Positions 30,876-43,149 of a stretch of 64,000 nt of DNA are shown in pieces (position 1 is the stretch's first letter; each line of letters opens with the position of its first letter). The stretch spans positions 1-64,000 of the forward strand of contig JAAVTG010000095.1 in NCBI GenBank assembly GCA_011947345.1, read 5' to 3'. Under the pieces are notes generated by a model. That model had not been told where the DNA came from. It made no database searches and saw only the letters and a program-made list of their open reading frames with translations. A program made the position numbers and the translations under genes. The stretch comes from Phytophthora quininea. Its lineage: Eukaryota; Oomycota; Peronosporomycetes; Peronosporales; Peronosporaceae.

Positions 30876-30957
30876 CCCCCATGAAGGAGGAAATTGAATT
30901 GATGAAGTGTTTAGCGGATTTCTCGTCTTAAGGTGATAAGCTATCTATCCGTGAGAG

Positions 30958-31909
30958 TTATGTTCGTGTCGTCCACAAGTGGTGCATGGGTTCCGGGATA
31001 TTATTTTCTGGCGGATCAAAGCCAAGTTTTTGCAGCACGCGGACCACGGTAGCGCGGTTGCAATGAAGCTCATGTGCGTGTTGGTAGAGGAATTGGTAGT
31101 GCATCTTGAACGAGTTCAGCAGATCGAGAATATTTGGCACTTCAGCTGTCGTTTCCTGGAAATGAATGTCGTTCCTGAGCCGCCATGTTGCGTGAAACAC
31201 TATCGCTGTGTAGATCCTCCATAGAAGTATCAGTTCTTTGTGCTCACTTCTCCAGTTCCTGCGGAGGTCTTGCAATCTTGGGAAGAGTAGCAACCTCCAG
31301 CTTAGGTCGACGCAAAGAACCTCGACCACCGGCTCCATCGTTCGCTCCACATTGGTTCTAATGACGGGCACGTGAAAAACAGTGTTCTACCGTTTCGATC
31401 TCTTGGCATTCCGGACGAACGCAGTTTTGGATGGTAGGATTTAGTTCTCTGAGGAAGTATAGTCGTGAACCGACTGTGAAGTCTCCGAAGCATATTCGTA
31501 CTATCACATCATGAATTACCGGGTCGTCCTTCATCAGACGCTTCAGGTTGAGTTCCGCTTCAGCCTTCTTCATCGCTGCCTGGGCTTTCTTGGCAGCAGC
31601 CTGTGTTTGCTTAGCTTCCGCGGACGTCCTCTTCAAACCATTCGCGCCACCGCCAAGCAGGTTCTTGATGGACGAAAACGAAAACCTTTCTTCTTGAATC
31701 CCATCGGCGGAGTTGGGGGTGGTGTCGATTGACTCGAGGCTTCGTAGACGTCTCGCCCCGTTGCTTTGGTTGAGGATGAGCCCTTGTGTCGAAGTTTACG
31801 ACCTCAAAGTCGCAGTGTCTGGAACACTCGCAGCTGAGGAGAGCTGACTACCGATCGTCAACAACACAAAGGTCGCAATGAAGACCAAGTGGAATATCGG
31901 CAGACGCAT
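30958..31909 (-). pseudogene. RXLR effector fused to a LINE 3' end (chimera, copy C)
   Basis: This copy has the same design as copies A and B. From ATG 31909 the signal peptide is followed by Gln where copy B has TAG; the shared TAA stop remains. Effector and LINE share the frame 31358-31636, which ends inside the Cys/His cluster because of the same one-base loss as in copy B. The LINE part continues in frame 30958-31371 to a stop after HHLWTTRT. Confidence 0.82.
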
Positions 31910-32232
31910 CGAGGAAGCTAAGACGGGAAGTTGCTTGTTGCCTTGAGGAGCGAGTTCGGAAATACAACGTTTTGTCGTTTGAATAACAGTGTCGATGTAC
32001 GATAATCAAGGAGATTACAACCTGTTTACTCAAGGAGAATCCCGTTGGGATCTCTTAGGATCCTACAGTGAGTGTCAATGATGATGAATCTATTATACAT
32101 TTTCACAACCTCAAATCCGATGCACGAGCAGATGATTCGCAGGCGCCTCCCGGTACATCTGGGGGGCTTCGATTACCGAGTATTTGTGAGTTCTCAATTT
32201 GCGATACTAAATCTAAGGTCTGGAATGCAACG

Positions 32233-32538
32233 CTAGAGCGTTGGGCAGCGTGAAGGTGAAGTTAACCGTGTCGGAGGCGAAATAGTTCTGGGTTGCAGTT
32301 GATGAAATTGCCGAAGTGTGACGTTCGCTTTAGTCGGCGCAGGATGGTGTGATACTGCCCGTGTAGATTCTGGTCTGCGGTTCTTAGAACGTGTGCTCCA
32401 AATTTTGCACATATAGCGGGGAAGGGAAGACTGGACAGCAGGCAGTCTCGGCAGTACATGTAGTCCACATCTCAAAGAAGACTCGTTTGAGATAGAGTCC
32501 GAACTGTATGCTTCCTCAAGGGACGTAAATTCAGCCAT
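32233..32538 (-). CDS. Unrecognised short ORF (MAEFTSLEE family), copy 3
   Basis: This is the same frame and length as at 1360-1665, with the same alternative frame at 32262-32468. No domain is recognised. Conservation follows the block duplication and does not itself show selection. Confidence 0.35.
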   Translation of the reverse strand: MAEFTSLEEAYSSDSISNESSLRCGLHVLPRLPAVQSSLPRYMCKIWSTRSKNRRPESTRAVSHHPAPTKANVTLRQFHQLQPRTISPPTRLTSPSRCPTL

Positions 32539-32720
32539 CGGTATTATAATTCTCAAGCAACTCCAATACAGTACAATCTGATCGTGCAGTTGGATTTGGT
32601 ATCGTCCAGATGCTGTGAAGCGACAATGTTGAACCGGCCACAACGCCCACATAGTCCCGTAAGCTTGTTCTCATTCTTAAACTTTCTCTCACAACAACAA
32701 GCAGCTTCCACGTCTTCTCC

Positions 32721-33176
32721 ATGCGTCTGCCTGTGCCACGCTTCATTCTCGCCATCACGACGGTTGCCATGCTGGCAATCGGTCTGCTCGCCTCGGCTGC
32801 AAGTGTTGACGACATCGACACCTTGACAATGGGATCGCCAGGGTTGGCACGCTCACTCGAGGCGGTGCCAAGCACTGAGGCAAGACGTCTACGGGGCTTC
32901 GAAACACTTGATTCCGACCAAGAAGAGAGGATGTCGGTTTCGCCCATCAATAACGCGCTTGGTCTGAAGAAGACGTCCCCGGAAGTCAAAAAGTTCAAGA
33001 GGCACTCAAATTCAACAAAGCTCAAGTCAAGCTCAAGGAGAACATGCAAAGCGACAACTTCATTGTCAAAAAGATCAAACAGGTCTGGAAAGACTTCAAA
33101 GCCCTCAAGAGAAAAGACGAGAAGATCGCGATTCACTTCTTACCAGGGTTCTGAAGTTCTCTCAGCTAGGAGCTGA
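32721..33176 (+). pseudogene. RXLR effector, frameshifted copy of 1848-2282
   Basis: The signal peptide, RRLR (55-58) and EER (68-70) are intact. A one-base loss in GTCAAAAAGTTC (GTCAAACAAGCTC in copy 1), plus nearby substitutions, then changes the frame at about residue 91. The rest is a basic Ser/Arg/Lys-rich tail ending in the hairpin at the Helitron junction. The secreted N-terminus could still be made, but the effector part is lost. The initiator at about 32668-32690 is kept. Confidence 0.85.
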
Positions 33177-34194
33177 GAGCTATTGATTCTTGTAGTGGTA
33201 CGTCGGAGATCTTTGTCAAAGTTGAGTATTTGGGGCGAAGCCCCTTATAATGAAACACACACAAAGGTACTGACTCCTTTTACCACTTCACTTACCCTTT
33301 TACAACAACATTTATAAGTTTTCAAAATGGGTTAGGTGATACGATATATCATAGCACGACTAGGGCCACTTTCAATATTTTTTACCTCTTTATAAGGACT
33401 TCAACAACCATATGTTATGGCCAATTTACAGAAAAAGCGTATTGCCACCTCTCTATACAGGACTAAATGTTATTTAACCGAGGGCAATGTTTTATGAAAC
33501 CCTGAAGGGACTCGTTTGTATCAGGCATCAACCGATTGCGTAAAACCTTACGTTTTAAGCTAGGAATTGACGCCCAGATTTGCGATGAAAAGCAAAATTG
33601 TACCCATATTAGCGAGATGGCTCACTCCGATTACCATGAAATCAGGGTGGGGCAACTGTGCAATCTTATACGTAAAAACTCGTAAGAAGTCGTGGCGGTA
33701 GCTCGACGTGTGCCATCGCAAGTGTCAGCTGTGAGGCTTCGAGGAAGTGCTGGACGGACCACAGCAGGCCAACGCAGCCGATTTCGACGGAGCGGAGGTG
33801 TTCCCTGCTGCAACATCCTCAGGCGTTCGACGTGCACTACTTTTTGCTGCAGGAATCTGCCATTTCACGCAGAAGCACGTGTTCGACACCGCTGATAGGA
33901 GGACGATTGAGGCTACATGGAGAGCTTCAAAGGTGCTTGCGGCTAGACGAAGCTGGAAGCTCACGCGTTCTGGAAGGATGCGGTAATCTACCACGCATTT
34001 CCCCGAATTTCCCCTTAAGTAAGCCGCAGTGGTTATCGAGTGCCAGGTAAAGAGAAATTTGCTCCAAGGATCTTGAAAGGATAAAGCGTCATAGTAACTC
34101 GTGTATTGTTTTGTTTATTTCCTCTTGAGTATGATGTATAGTTTGCTTCAGAGACGTTTGGCCCGTCAGCTAAGAGCACCGCGTTCTCTACCTC

Positions 34195-34920
34195 TTGCTC
34201 ACTTTTCAATTTCCTTCACCGAAGACAAGCAATCGCCTCAACCTCTTCCTCTCGCACCACCTTCACCATAGAGTTGCTGGACGCAATTCGCAAGGACGTG
34301 ATCAAGCAAAAGAGGAGGAGACTGTGAACTTCTTTTCAAGGGTCGAAGATCTTCGCGCATTCATTGCAGCGGCGGAACGTGCCCCGATGTCAACATCATC
34401 ATCAAGATGTGTGTGCTGTCTTCAGAGCGCTTGAACGGGAATAACGGAACCCGCGTGACGCTCGTCGATGCCAACCAGAGGAGCCTGTTCGAGGCTACTT
34501 TCGAAGGTATGATGGAGCTCACGACGAGCAAGAGAAAACCCTACATCGCCCAGGTCACGGTTTGGGACGCCAAGCCGAAGAAGGGGAACTCCGGCAAACC
34601 GAATGTGTTGTTTCATCCTGGCGCGCTCTTCGAGTTCCGCCAAGTCGACGGGGTGGGGTTCTACGCCGACATCCCCAGTGGCCGTGTCCAGTACGAGCGC
34701 GATGTCCCTAACAAGATCGTGGAGCTCTACCCCCTCAGAACAAGCGCAAGAGCCCCCGCGATATCCCCGAAACCCAAAGGGCAAGGCCAAGCCGCAGGAC
34801 CCCTTCTCGAGCGAAGAAGACGAAGGCCTTGAGGACGACATTGCGATGGAAGCAGAAAACAAGGCACCTGACAATGGTGTCGCCGTGCGCGCTCGCAGCA
34901 ACGGTCCTGTGGATCCGTAA
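34195..34920 (+). pseudogene. Possible OB-fold-like protein with acidic tail, copy 2
   Basis: This is a copy of 3324-4050. An extra one-base loss (GCCCCGATG against GCCCCCGATG) splits the N-terminal part (34195-34434) from the main domain (34407-34832). The acidic tail SSEEDEGLEDD lies in the 34603-34920 frame. One substitution changes Asn to Ser in the tail. Function is not known. Confidence 0.35.
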
Positions 34921-35647
34921 GTGAGATGGAGCATCGTGGTGATACAAAGCGGATGTATTCAGGTAGCGTTTAACCAAATCATGCGCGTGAAGAGTGAAGT
35001 TTTGGCGCGTTGTGGAACAAGGAAGCTACTCAGGCGGGGATTGGCTGTAGGTAGCATGCATATGAAAATCAATGAATACCGTTCACCCTTTGACAGCTTT
35101 CGCTGTGGCTTTTACGCTACTTCTTCTTTTATAATGTCGTTGAAGTTATAGTTGCGACGAATTCGTACAACCTCCGCTTTGCACGCAGCAGTTTGAACCT
35201 GTGGTGCTCTCATTGATGGTAGATGCTCGTAGATCTAGAGGTACTACGAATCACATACGCATGTGTGAGGAGCACCGATATTGGACACGGCGGCAAGTGT
35301 TACCAAGTTCCGTTGTGTTGAAGCTGGGCTTGGACCATCCAAACGATGCTTCTAAACCTACTAATTTCACAACCCTATTCTGCATGCAGCGGTGCAAATG
35401 TGCTCCTTGAAGGCGATACTCATTGGTGGTGGAACAGAGTAAGATGCTTCGTAGATCTAGACGTGCTACGAAAACCCTACGTGCTTGTGAAGATCGCAGA
35501 TATCGCGGCAGCGCACGCCCCGCAAATGAAGCTGGTGCATCAGCCGTGCCATTGAAGCTGTGGCCACACCGAAGCAATCCTTACTGGACCACGGACTACT
35601 CAACTCCGTTTGACACACAGCGGTGCGAATACGGCCATAGTACCTAG
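34921..35647 (+). pseudogene. PFD..RC repeat-motif ORF, copy 2
   Basis: This is a copy of 4051-4777. Here the first repeat block is more continuous: 35201-35410 reads VDARRSRGTTNHIRMCEEHRYW through to CMQRCKCAP, because copy 1 has a stop codon after HRY (TTGAAC against TTGGAC). The second block (35423-35647) ends STPFDTQRCEYGHST. It probably represents several decayed exons. Confidence 0.4.
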
Positions 35648-35809
35648 AGGTAGAGCATGCCGTGATGTGAATTAGCGATTCTGGGCAAATCCATTCGAGT
35701 CTCAAATCTAAATTCATTCCGTCGGCGCGTTGGCGATGCCGAGGCGAAAGAAAATTCAGCTTTCGATCAGACCATTTCTTGTGCGGCGCGAAAACGGAGC
35801 CCGATGTGA

Positions 35810-36748
35810 ATGAGAGTACTTTCATTCGCAACGCCAACCGGTAAGCGATTCTTAATGTATGGTGCATTTCGATCTGAGACTAATTGCGAACAGCTTCGGG
35901 GTAACTGGACCGTGCTACAGGCATTTGCTGAGTACTATGACATTGACCAGAACATATACGTTTGCCGAAGAAGAATGCAGCTTGATGAAGTAAGTAAACC
36001 GCCAAGTTATTGGTATATTTGATTTAAAAACACTATACTATCTGTAGGATGATACCCCCTTGTGCAAATGTGTGGATGGCCCTAGTGCAGGACTAACTTG
36101 CGGAGATGACTGCGAGAATCGAGCTGTGGGTAACGTAGTACTTCCCTATCTTACAGACAAGAAAAAAACTGACCATGCGTGAATCTAATAGTGTCAAACA
36201 GAGTGTGTTCATGGCTATTGCTTTACTGAAGCAACTTGCGGGAACCAACGAATGCAACAAGGGTCACACCCGCTACTCGGACTCAAGCTGTTCCTAATAA
36301 AGGGATATCTCTTTTGCTGAAGAAAATATTGCCAGTGGAGAGCTCGTAGCCCAGTACGTCGGCGAAGTCATCAGCAAAACCGAGTACCTAAAGCGCGAGA
36401 CGATTGTACGTATGATCGTGGTACGCTTATACACTGACAAATTCTGAGCGCTGTTCTTGGCAGGCGTTGAAATATTCGGATAGGGTGTACGGGTTGGAGG
36501 TGTCCAGCGATGAAGTCATTGACGCGAGATACAAAGGTGGCATATCACGCTTTGCGAACCATAGATGCTGTCCAAATTGCGTCGTTCAGCGGTGGCAGGT
36601 GGCAGGGGAAGCATGCTGTGGCTTGTTTGCCGATTGCGACATAGCAACCAGTGACGAAATCACTTTCGACTATGGTCTTCTGCCCAGCGACACACGCGCC
36701 AGACAACGTTGCATTTGTGGAACCTCGAACTGCCGAGGCGTGTCTTAG
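35810..36748 (+). pseudogene. SET-domain (AWS-SET-postSET) histone methyltransferase-like gene, multi-exon
   Basis: Exon 1 (35810-35989) ends QLDE before a 58-base GTAAGT..TGTAG intron. Exon 2 starts DDTPLCKCVDG with TCGDDCENR (AWS cysteines). After a second probable intron comes CQTECVHGYCFTEATCGNQR. A frame shift near 36300 precedes ENIASGELVAQYVGEVISK. After a GTACGT..GGCAG intron the last exon (from about 36464) has GGISRFANHRCCPNC, DEITFDYG and CICGTSNCRG (post-SET). The usual NHSC is NHRC. The family transfers methyl groups to histone lysines; this copy has the shift and so is probably inactive. Copy 1 lacks it completely. Confidence 0.8.
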
Positions 36749-36936
36749 GTAGTTTTCAAATAGATACAAGTAGTCTATGTCCTGCAAATTATAATGACAG
36801 TTCAGGAGATTGTGCTACGCTTTTCAGAAGCTCATGACAATACCTGTGAAAAAAAAATCCTCTAAATATTTCCAGAGAGCTCTGGGCGCTAGATCATGAT
36901 TTCATTGCTCGGAAGTTTTGCCGATCTTCAAGTGTC

Positions 36937-37740
36937 GTGGGTAACTCTTCGAGCACGATCGTCCCTTCACAATTCATTCATCTGCAAATAATGAAGAAGC
37001 CTCGGAGGGTAAAGAAGTGTGTCAAGGCAGCAAGACGTGCAGTCAAAGCTGTAGCAGCTATCTCACAGGTCAAACCCAAGGCAATTAAACCCTCGGTCGA
37101 CGAAGATGAGCATGAGCGTTCTAAAGCGAGGATGTCACGTTTCGACGAGACCACAGAGCGCAATGCTGCAGCTCAAAAGATCCCGCGACCTGCCAAGAGG
37201 CGAAAGACTAACCAGACGAAAGAGTCCAGCGAGAAAGACAATCTAGAGGCTGATAAACAAGGTAATTCCTGGATGTAGTGAAGCTGTGTATCAGTTAGAC
37301 ATGCTATCAATGCTAACGTGATCGTATTTGCTATGATTGCTTAGAATTTTTTGCTACAATTGACGAGCCCTTATTTCGTATCTGCGGTAGCTGCGGTGAG
37401 CTTGCAAATGCCACTCAGGCGGTACTCAAAAACTACGATCCAGACGCAGAATTTTTTCTCCGCTTCAAAATGAGAATGGCGTCGTTGAAATAATTGAGGA
37501 AGGTGCTACCTCAAGTAGCGGTGGCGATGCTACTTCTATATGGCTTTGCGATCGTTGCTACAGATCTCTTAGAGCGCGAAGGACGCCAAAATTTTCTCGA
37601 TGCAGCGGTTTTTGCATCGGAAAAGTGCCCGAGGAGCTTGCTGTTCTGAATCGGATGGAAGCGAGGCTAATTGGTTTAGGCATTTCCTTTACTACCTGCG
37701 TCAATCTTCATCGTGACAGCCAGGACGCGGGGAAATGGTA
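36937..37740 (+). pseudogene. Helitron protein N-terminal exons (DUF6570-like region)
   Basis: A basic N-terminal exon (KKPRRVKKCVKAARRAVKAV) ends EADKQ before a GTAATT..GCTTAG intron of about 84 bases. The next part has RICGSCGELANATQAVLKNYDP. After a one-base shift comes LCDRCYRSL, SGFCIGKVPEELAVLNRMEARLI, the Cys-rich region ahead of the Rep domain in many Helitron proteins. A stop then follows near 37740. It is absent from copy 1. Confidence 0.65.
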
Positions 37741-37803
37741 TTAACTATTGGAACGACCCCGAAGAGATCGTCAAGGAGTTGCTGAGGCCTTCGAAAGCAT
37801 GCG

Positions 37804-39459
37804 GTGTGGTGTTTCAATTCGGAAAAGGCAGCTAAATGTTTTCGCGTGAGACCGGATTTGGTACGAGCGGCGCTACACTGGTTGATCGCGCATAATCCGT
37901 TGTACGAAAATATTTCCATATTCGAGGAAATCTTACGCGCGCTCGAGCATATTGATGCTGACAATGACGTTCCGAGCGTTTCGATCACCGAAGAGGAAGC
38001 GCAGCAACTAAGTGGCCCATCACGTCAAGTGAACGAGCTGAAGCAGAACGACAACAAATCTCTTCACTCCCCAGGGTCTGCTTACGTTGATTCAGCTGCA
38101 TCTGCTGGTTCGTACTCACAATATCTACTGTGTGGCTGTCGTGGAAACTTTGGTGCTACAGAGCTTCACAGAGACGACATTAGGACGACCGAGGCTGCCC
38201 AATCTCCTGCCCCGCTGTGCACTTCGTGTGGCAGAAAGTATGCTTGCATGCGTGAATTGACTGAGAACGCTAAAGCTGCGCAATATCCACAGATAAATCG
38301 CCACACTGACTCCGTCGACAACTGTCGTAAGCGTTCTAGTCGCGACGATGTCGCTGGAGTCCCCGACCACACTTTCAACAATTTGAATGATTCATTCGGG
38401 CTTGAAGGAAACCCAAAAAGTAAACAGAGCGAGCTCGAAAAAGCAATGAGCGCTGTTGCTGGTATGGACGCCACCAGTACAGTATATCCTATCGGTGAAC
38501 TGCGTTGCCGCGATGAACCTATGAATGAATACACCACGAAGCATCTTATGCAAAACTGCTTCCCTACACTGTTCCCTGATGGACGCGGTGGTTTAAATCC
38601 TCTTGATGACAGCGAGGGGCGGATTCACGAGTACAGCTTGAGTGAGTATTGTGCACATTTAATCAAATGGCACGATAGATGGTTTGTTATTCATGCGAAT
38701 TTCAAGTTTTTGTGCGTGAACCTAATCCAGCGACGTCAAATTGATGGTCATGTGCGGCGAATCCCGCAAACGGATAGTCGTAATGCAGCCGTTCAGACCG
38801 CTGGTGTTGGCTCAGCGCATGGTAGAAAACAAAGTGATGATAGCGTGAAGCACGATGATAAAGAGCTACGTGCTGCAATGCAGATTTTGGACTCACTTAA
38901 GCCCTTTTTCAGGGTTGTCCGTGGAAGCGGTTTATATTGGGCCAATGCGCGAGATGATCTCATGACAATGCTTGGAAACCGTGTCCTTCCTTCTAAATGG
39001 CCAACTTTCTTCTTAACGCTAAGTGCAGCAGATACTATCTGGCCTGACTTCGCTAAGGTCTGCAATCCAGCACTAACAATTGAAGATTGTAGACGGCTTT
39101 CATTTCTAGAACGACGTCGCTATCTAGTAGAAAACCCTGATATTAGCGCTAGACACTTTAATCGCAGGTTTCAAGCTTTTTCGATAAGATTCTGTGTGGC
39201 AAAGCGAAGCCTCTTGGTGAGATCACCAACCATTTCTGGCGGGTCGAGTTTCAACAGCGTGGGTCCCCTCACATTCACTGTCTTCTGTGGGTTAAGAATG
39301 CACCCGACGTCTTGCAATTGTCCGAGACCGAAGACGGTCGCGCCGAGCTTGCTGCCTATGTAGATAAGCGTATTTCAGTTCTGTCGAAGTCTTTAAGCGA
39401 GCTAGAAGATTGCTCTTGTAGCACGTGTACTGCTCATGAAAAGGTGAAATTGATATTTT
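37804..39459 (+). pseudogene. Helitron Rep N-terminal and HUH region, copy 2
   Basis: A 519-codon frame (37804-39363) covers RVRPDLVRAALHWLIAHNPLY, NCFPTLFPDGRGG, EYCAHLIKWHDRWFVIHANF and most of the Helitron-like N domain. A two-base GT gain near 39196 (TCTGTGTGGC against TCTGTGGC) throws the HUH region out of frame, so SPHIHC is read only in a second frame. Copy 1 shows the reverse: HUH in frame and the N-terminus deleted. Confidence 0.82.
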
Positions 39460-39463
39460 AGCG

Positions 39464-40833
39464 ATGCGACCGCCCTCCGTTGGGACAGAAAATTGGAATT
39501 TCGATTTATCACGATTGGTTCAGCGCGTGCAACAGCACATCCGCAATGCAGAATCGTTCTGCCGGAAGAAGGGGCCCGAATGCCGCTTTGGTTTTCCAAA
39601 AGAACTGCATGTGCACACAACACTTGAAACTGGTAGCTCCTCGGATGGAACCCCAACGCTTAAAGTGCACTTAAAACGCGAAAACTCCACAATAAATAAC
39701 TATTCCCCGTACCTTTTGTCGTCCTGGCGTGCAAATATGGACCTCAGATTATAGGAAACGCGTTTGGTGCAGCAGAGTATGCAGGAGCATACGTAAGCAA
39801 AGCAAAACCCGATACACTCCGTTTCAGGCAGATAATTGCAAAGGCCGTAAAACGATGCGATCCTAACCTGTCGTATCACAGTATTCTAAAACGTGTAGCA
39901 AACACAACACTTTCTGGGCGAGAAGTAGGCGCCCCCGAAGCTATATACACATTGCTACGCAATTTACCGATGCACAGTAAATCTCGAACGATACAAAAGT
40001 CAAGGTGTTGCGTCATAACTCGCGCTTTTACCGTGTCGATGTTAGAGATATTCACGACGTTGCGAAGTTAGCTGAATCAGACAGCAATACCGACGTTCGA
40101 CTGGAGCGTCTCGAACGGGGATACATGAACAGACCGATTTCTGCCTTTTTTGATTATATGTCGCTGTCAAATTTTGCTGAGGCGTTCGAGCTAGTGGACT
40201 CGATTAGTAGCAAGGAAACTCAGTGTGAAGTCTGGGAGCGCTTAGACAGGGAAGGAAACATTAAAAAACGCGGTAAAAGGTCGTAATACAAAAGTCCCCG
40301 TGGATGAAACCAGACCCAACCAACCCCGATTTCTGTTTTTCGGAGATCTTTTGTACATACCATGGCGAGAATTGACAGACCTGCCACGCACTGACGATAA
40401 ATGCATTGAGCGATTTTTAACGGAGCAAGAGTCCCGGTTAAATAGTGAACTGAAAGAAGAATCTAACGCAACCATTGCAAGACAGCAAAAACTCGATTTG
40501 CTGAAGAATTCAAGAGAATCTAGCGTTGTTTCCACACTGCCAGTGTCACAGTACGTTTTTGTTAGTGCAGGTAGCGATAATCACCGAACTGAGCCTGTTG
40601 TCAGTGAAGTGGTTCATGAAAACCAACAGCAACGCACAGAATGGATTAACAAGCATGCTTATTCACCCGAGACAGTCGTTGAGGCGAGAGATTTCCAAAA
40701 ATTGTGTCTGAAGCCTTGGCTAAAAGAAAAAACAGAATTGCGAAAGTCGGGTTGCATTTTTCGCGCCAAAACTGCGACTAATTCGCGCTATCGATACCCT
40801 GTTAACAACAACGATGGCGTCACAGAAAAATAG
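39464..40833 (+). pseudogene. Helitron Rep Y2 region and linker, copy 2
   Basis: The frame 39464-39754 breaks at WRANMDLRL because of a one-base loss (CCTCAG against CCTCCAG). The following AEYAGAYVSK with both tyrosines is readable in the next frame, and 40005-40286 and 40300-40833 cover the linker with FLFFGDLLYIPWREL. Here the GAGGCG..GCCCCCGAAG stretch and the TTTTTTGATT stretch are of the intact length, unlike copy 1. Confidence 0.75.
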
Positions 40834-40838
40834 AGGTT

Positions 40839-42429
40839 ATGGCTGAATCTCAATGGGTTCCCTTTTCTCTAGCTATGCAGCAGTCGCGCAAGCGTTTTAA
40901 AAGCTCCCTTGATAGTTCAGATTGTAGCCCTCTCCGGACGATAATTAATGGTGAGGGAGGATCGGGAATAATTTGGTTAATCCGCCACATCGTAAAAGAC
41001 CTTCATGCCGTATTTGAAGAGCACACTGCCACACGAAGGTTGTCTAGACGGTTTTGCTGCTAGCACGTCAGGGGACCGCCGCGTTCAACATCAAGGGAAT
41101 CACCCTATGTTCTGCCTTATCGCTGGGGTCATTTTCTCGGTCTGCATTCTCTATGCCTTATAAACCTTTATCAACGACCAAATCAGGACCAACAAAGCTG
41201 AAAAATATGCAAGGACGATTCAAGGATGTGCATCTTGTTATCATTGATGAGTTCAGCGTTATTTCATGTGGTATGCTGTACTGGATTGACAATCGAATGC
41301 GAGAGATTTGGCCAAGTCGCTGTGATGAACCATTCGGGGGCAGGGATGTTTATTTCACCGGCGACGCCGCTCAGCTCGATCTCGTTGTGCCCTATTCATT
41401 ATTTACACCTCTGTCAAAAATTAGCAACAACGCCCAACATCGTGGGCGCGAGTTGTGGAGTAGCATCGAGCATGTGTGCATGCTAACAAGTCAGAACCGA
41501 GGCAAACTAGATCCAAAATGGTTCGCGGCACTTCGAAGACTGCGCAACAAAGTACCGACCGCGGATGACGTCGCGCTGTTCAATACACGGTGTCTAGATG
41601 GGAAAAACGATCCACCGTGGCTATCCGGCGCAAAACACATAGCTCACAAAAATGCTGATGTTGACGCAGCTAACAAGGAGCGTATAGATGCTTCTTTAAA
41701 TCCACGGGTTAATCTTTTATCGCAGCACTTTGTCCAGCAAAAGAGGTTGACGGCAAAACGAGACATTCCCGCAGGGACAGTGAGCGCACTTCTGAATGAA
41801 GCTAGAACTCCTAATTCAGATCACGATCGCGTCATAGCAAGCAAATTGACGCTCTCAGTTGGAGCGCCGGTAACACTAACTTATAATATGGCTCAGGGTG
41901 CTGGACTCTGCAATGGAACTAATTGTATCGTGTACGACTTCATATTTCTGTCTGACTGCGAGCTTCCGATAGTACTTGTGCAAGTTACAGACACATACTT
42001 AGGTCCGTCACTGCTTGCAGAGGTCTCCAACATCGTTCTGATCATGCCAAAAGAAGTGTCCTGGGGGAAAACACGAGCGATTTACGCGTCGTGAGTAGAG
42101 GAATTCCATTGCGGTTGGCGTATGCGATGACCGTGCACAAAGTACAGGGTCTAACTTGCAAGTATGTCGTTTTCCACTCGAATTCGATCCCAAATGTGGC
42201 ATTTGCATACGTAGCGTTATCACGGATTACACATCGAAATGCGATTGTGGTAACACATCGACTGACATTAGATAAGCTGACAACTACACAGGGAAAAAGG
42301 GTAGAATTTGAACGCGAATCCGCTCGTGTCATGGAAGTTGATGCAAAAACGACTGATGCAGCTCTTCCAGTCGTGCGAGTGATGCAGGAGGTCCCAATAC
42401 AGCATAACGAGACGCTCTCGTCTCGGTGA
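40839..42429 (+). pseudogene. PIF1-type helicase domain of Helitron, copy 2
   Basis: The three-frame layout is the same as at 6925-8515, including the P-loop GEGGSGII with Ile-Ile for Lys-Thr. Motif II reads VIIDEFS here against VIIDEIS in copy 1. VHKVQG and YVALSR are kept. A stop codon between the P-loop part and the next part (RRFCC) is shared, so the helicase was dead before the duplication. Confidence 0.82.
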
Positions 42430-43149
42430 TGATACCATTTCTAACAGCTAACACGAGCAGCTTACGCTCGAAAAGGCCACAGTGTTTTGTGTCCGGACAA
42501 CTATTAGGACAGTCACAGCCCCAATAGACCGTGGACGGGGGTCTATTCTTCCGAGAGGGCAGGTCCGTACTTCCAACACTAAAGACGAAAATGGTGAGTT
42601 TCACTCGATACGGGCACGCTTTCCTGTAGCGCCATTTACGGATGCTATTGTATGCAGGCATGCTTCATCTATCGATCCAACCACTGTACCCTGCTCAAAA
42701 CTGCGTCATTTTCCACTCACTGTCCGTACACCTCCTCTGTGTTCGAATTGGAGGCGACAACCGTCCACTGTGCGTGTATTGGCGACAACGTGAAGATGTT
42801 GACGGGCACGATGAAAGCGATCGCCGTTGGGTTGAATGTGTAAAGACTCCAAACGGTGCTACGACCAGCGCGCCCGTATTCACGATGGGGAAATCCTCGG
42901 CGGGCACACTGGCAGTGGCAAATGAACACCAGTGACAGCAAGGCGGGTCTGTGACGCATCTGGCTGGGTTGCCGTCAGCTCCAGTATCAGCAGTCCGCAA
43001 AAGACAACCTTGCTGTTATCGCCAGACGAACTGATCCACCGCCGCAGTGGGTTGCATTGTAGAGATGAAATTCGAACCACAGCCATTAATACATAAAAAA
43101 AAAAGAAATTGACACGAACTCCTAGTTTAGTTTTGTCTTCTTACCTACG
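42430..43149. other. Helitron 3' region, copy 2, no recognised gene
   Basis: Nearly identical to 8516-9239. No known domain and no assigned element end. Confidence 0.4.

Larger units (their letters stand above)
33153..43149 (+). mobile_element. Helitron/Helentron-type element, copy 2 (longer)
   Basis: This copy has, in order, the OB-like ORF, the repeat-motif ORF, a SET-domain gene, the Helitron N-terminal exons, Rep and helicase. The left border is the RXLR break with the hairpin at 33159-33179. The right border was not found. Frameshifts in Rep, including a two-base GT gain near 39196, and the P-loop change make it non-autonomous. Confidence 0.6.
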
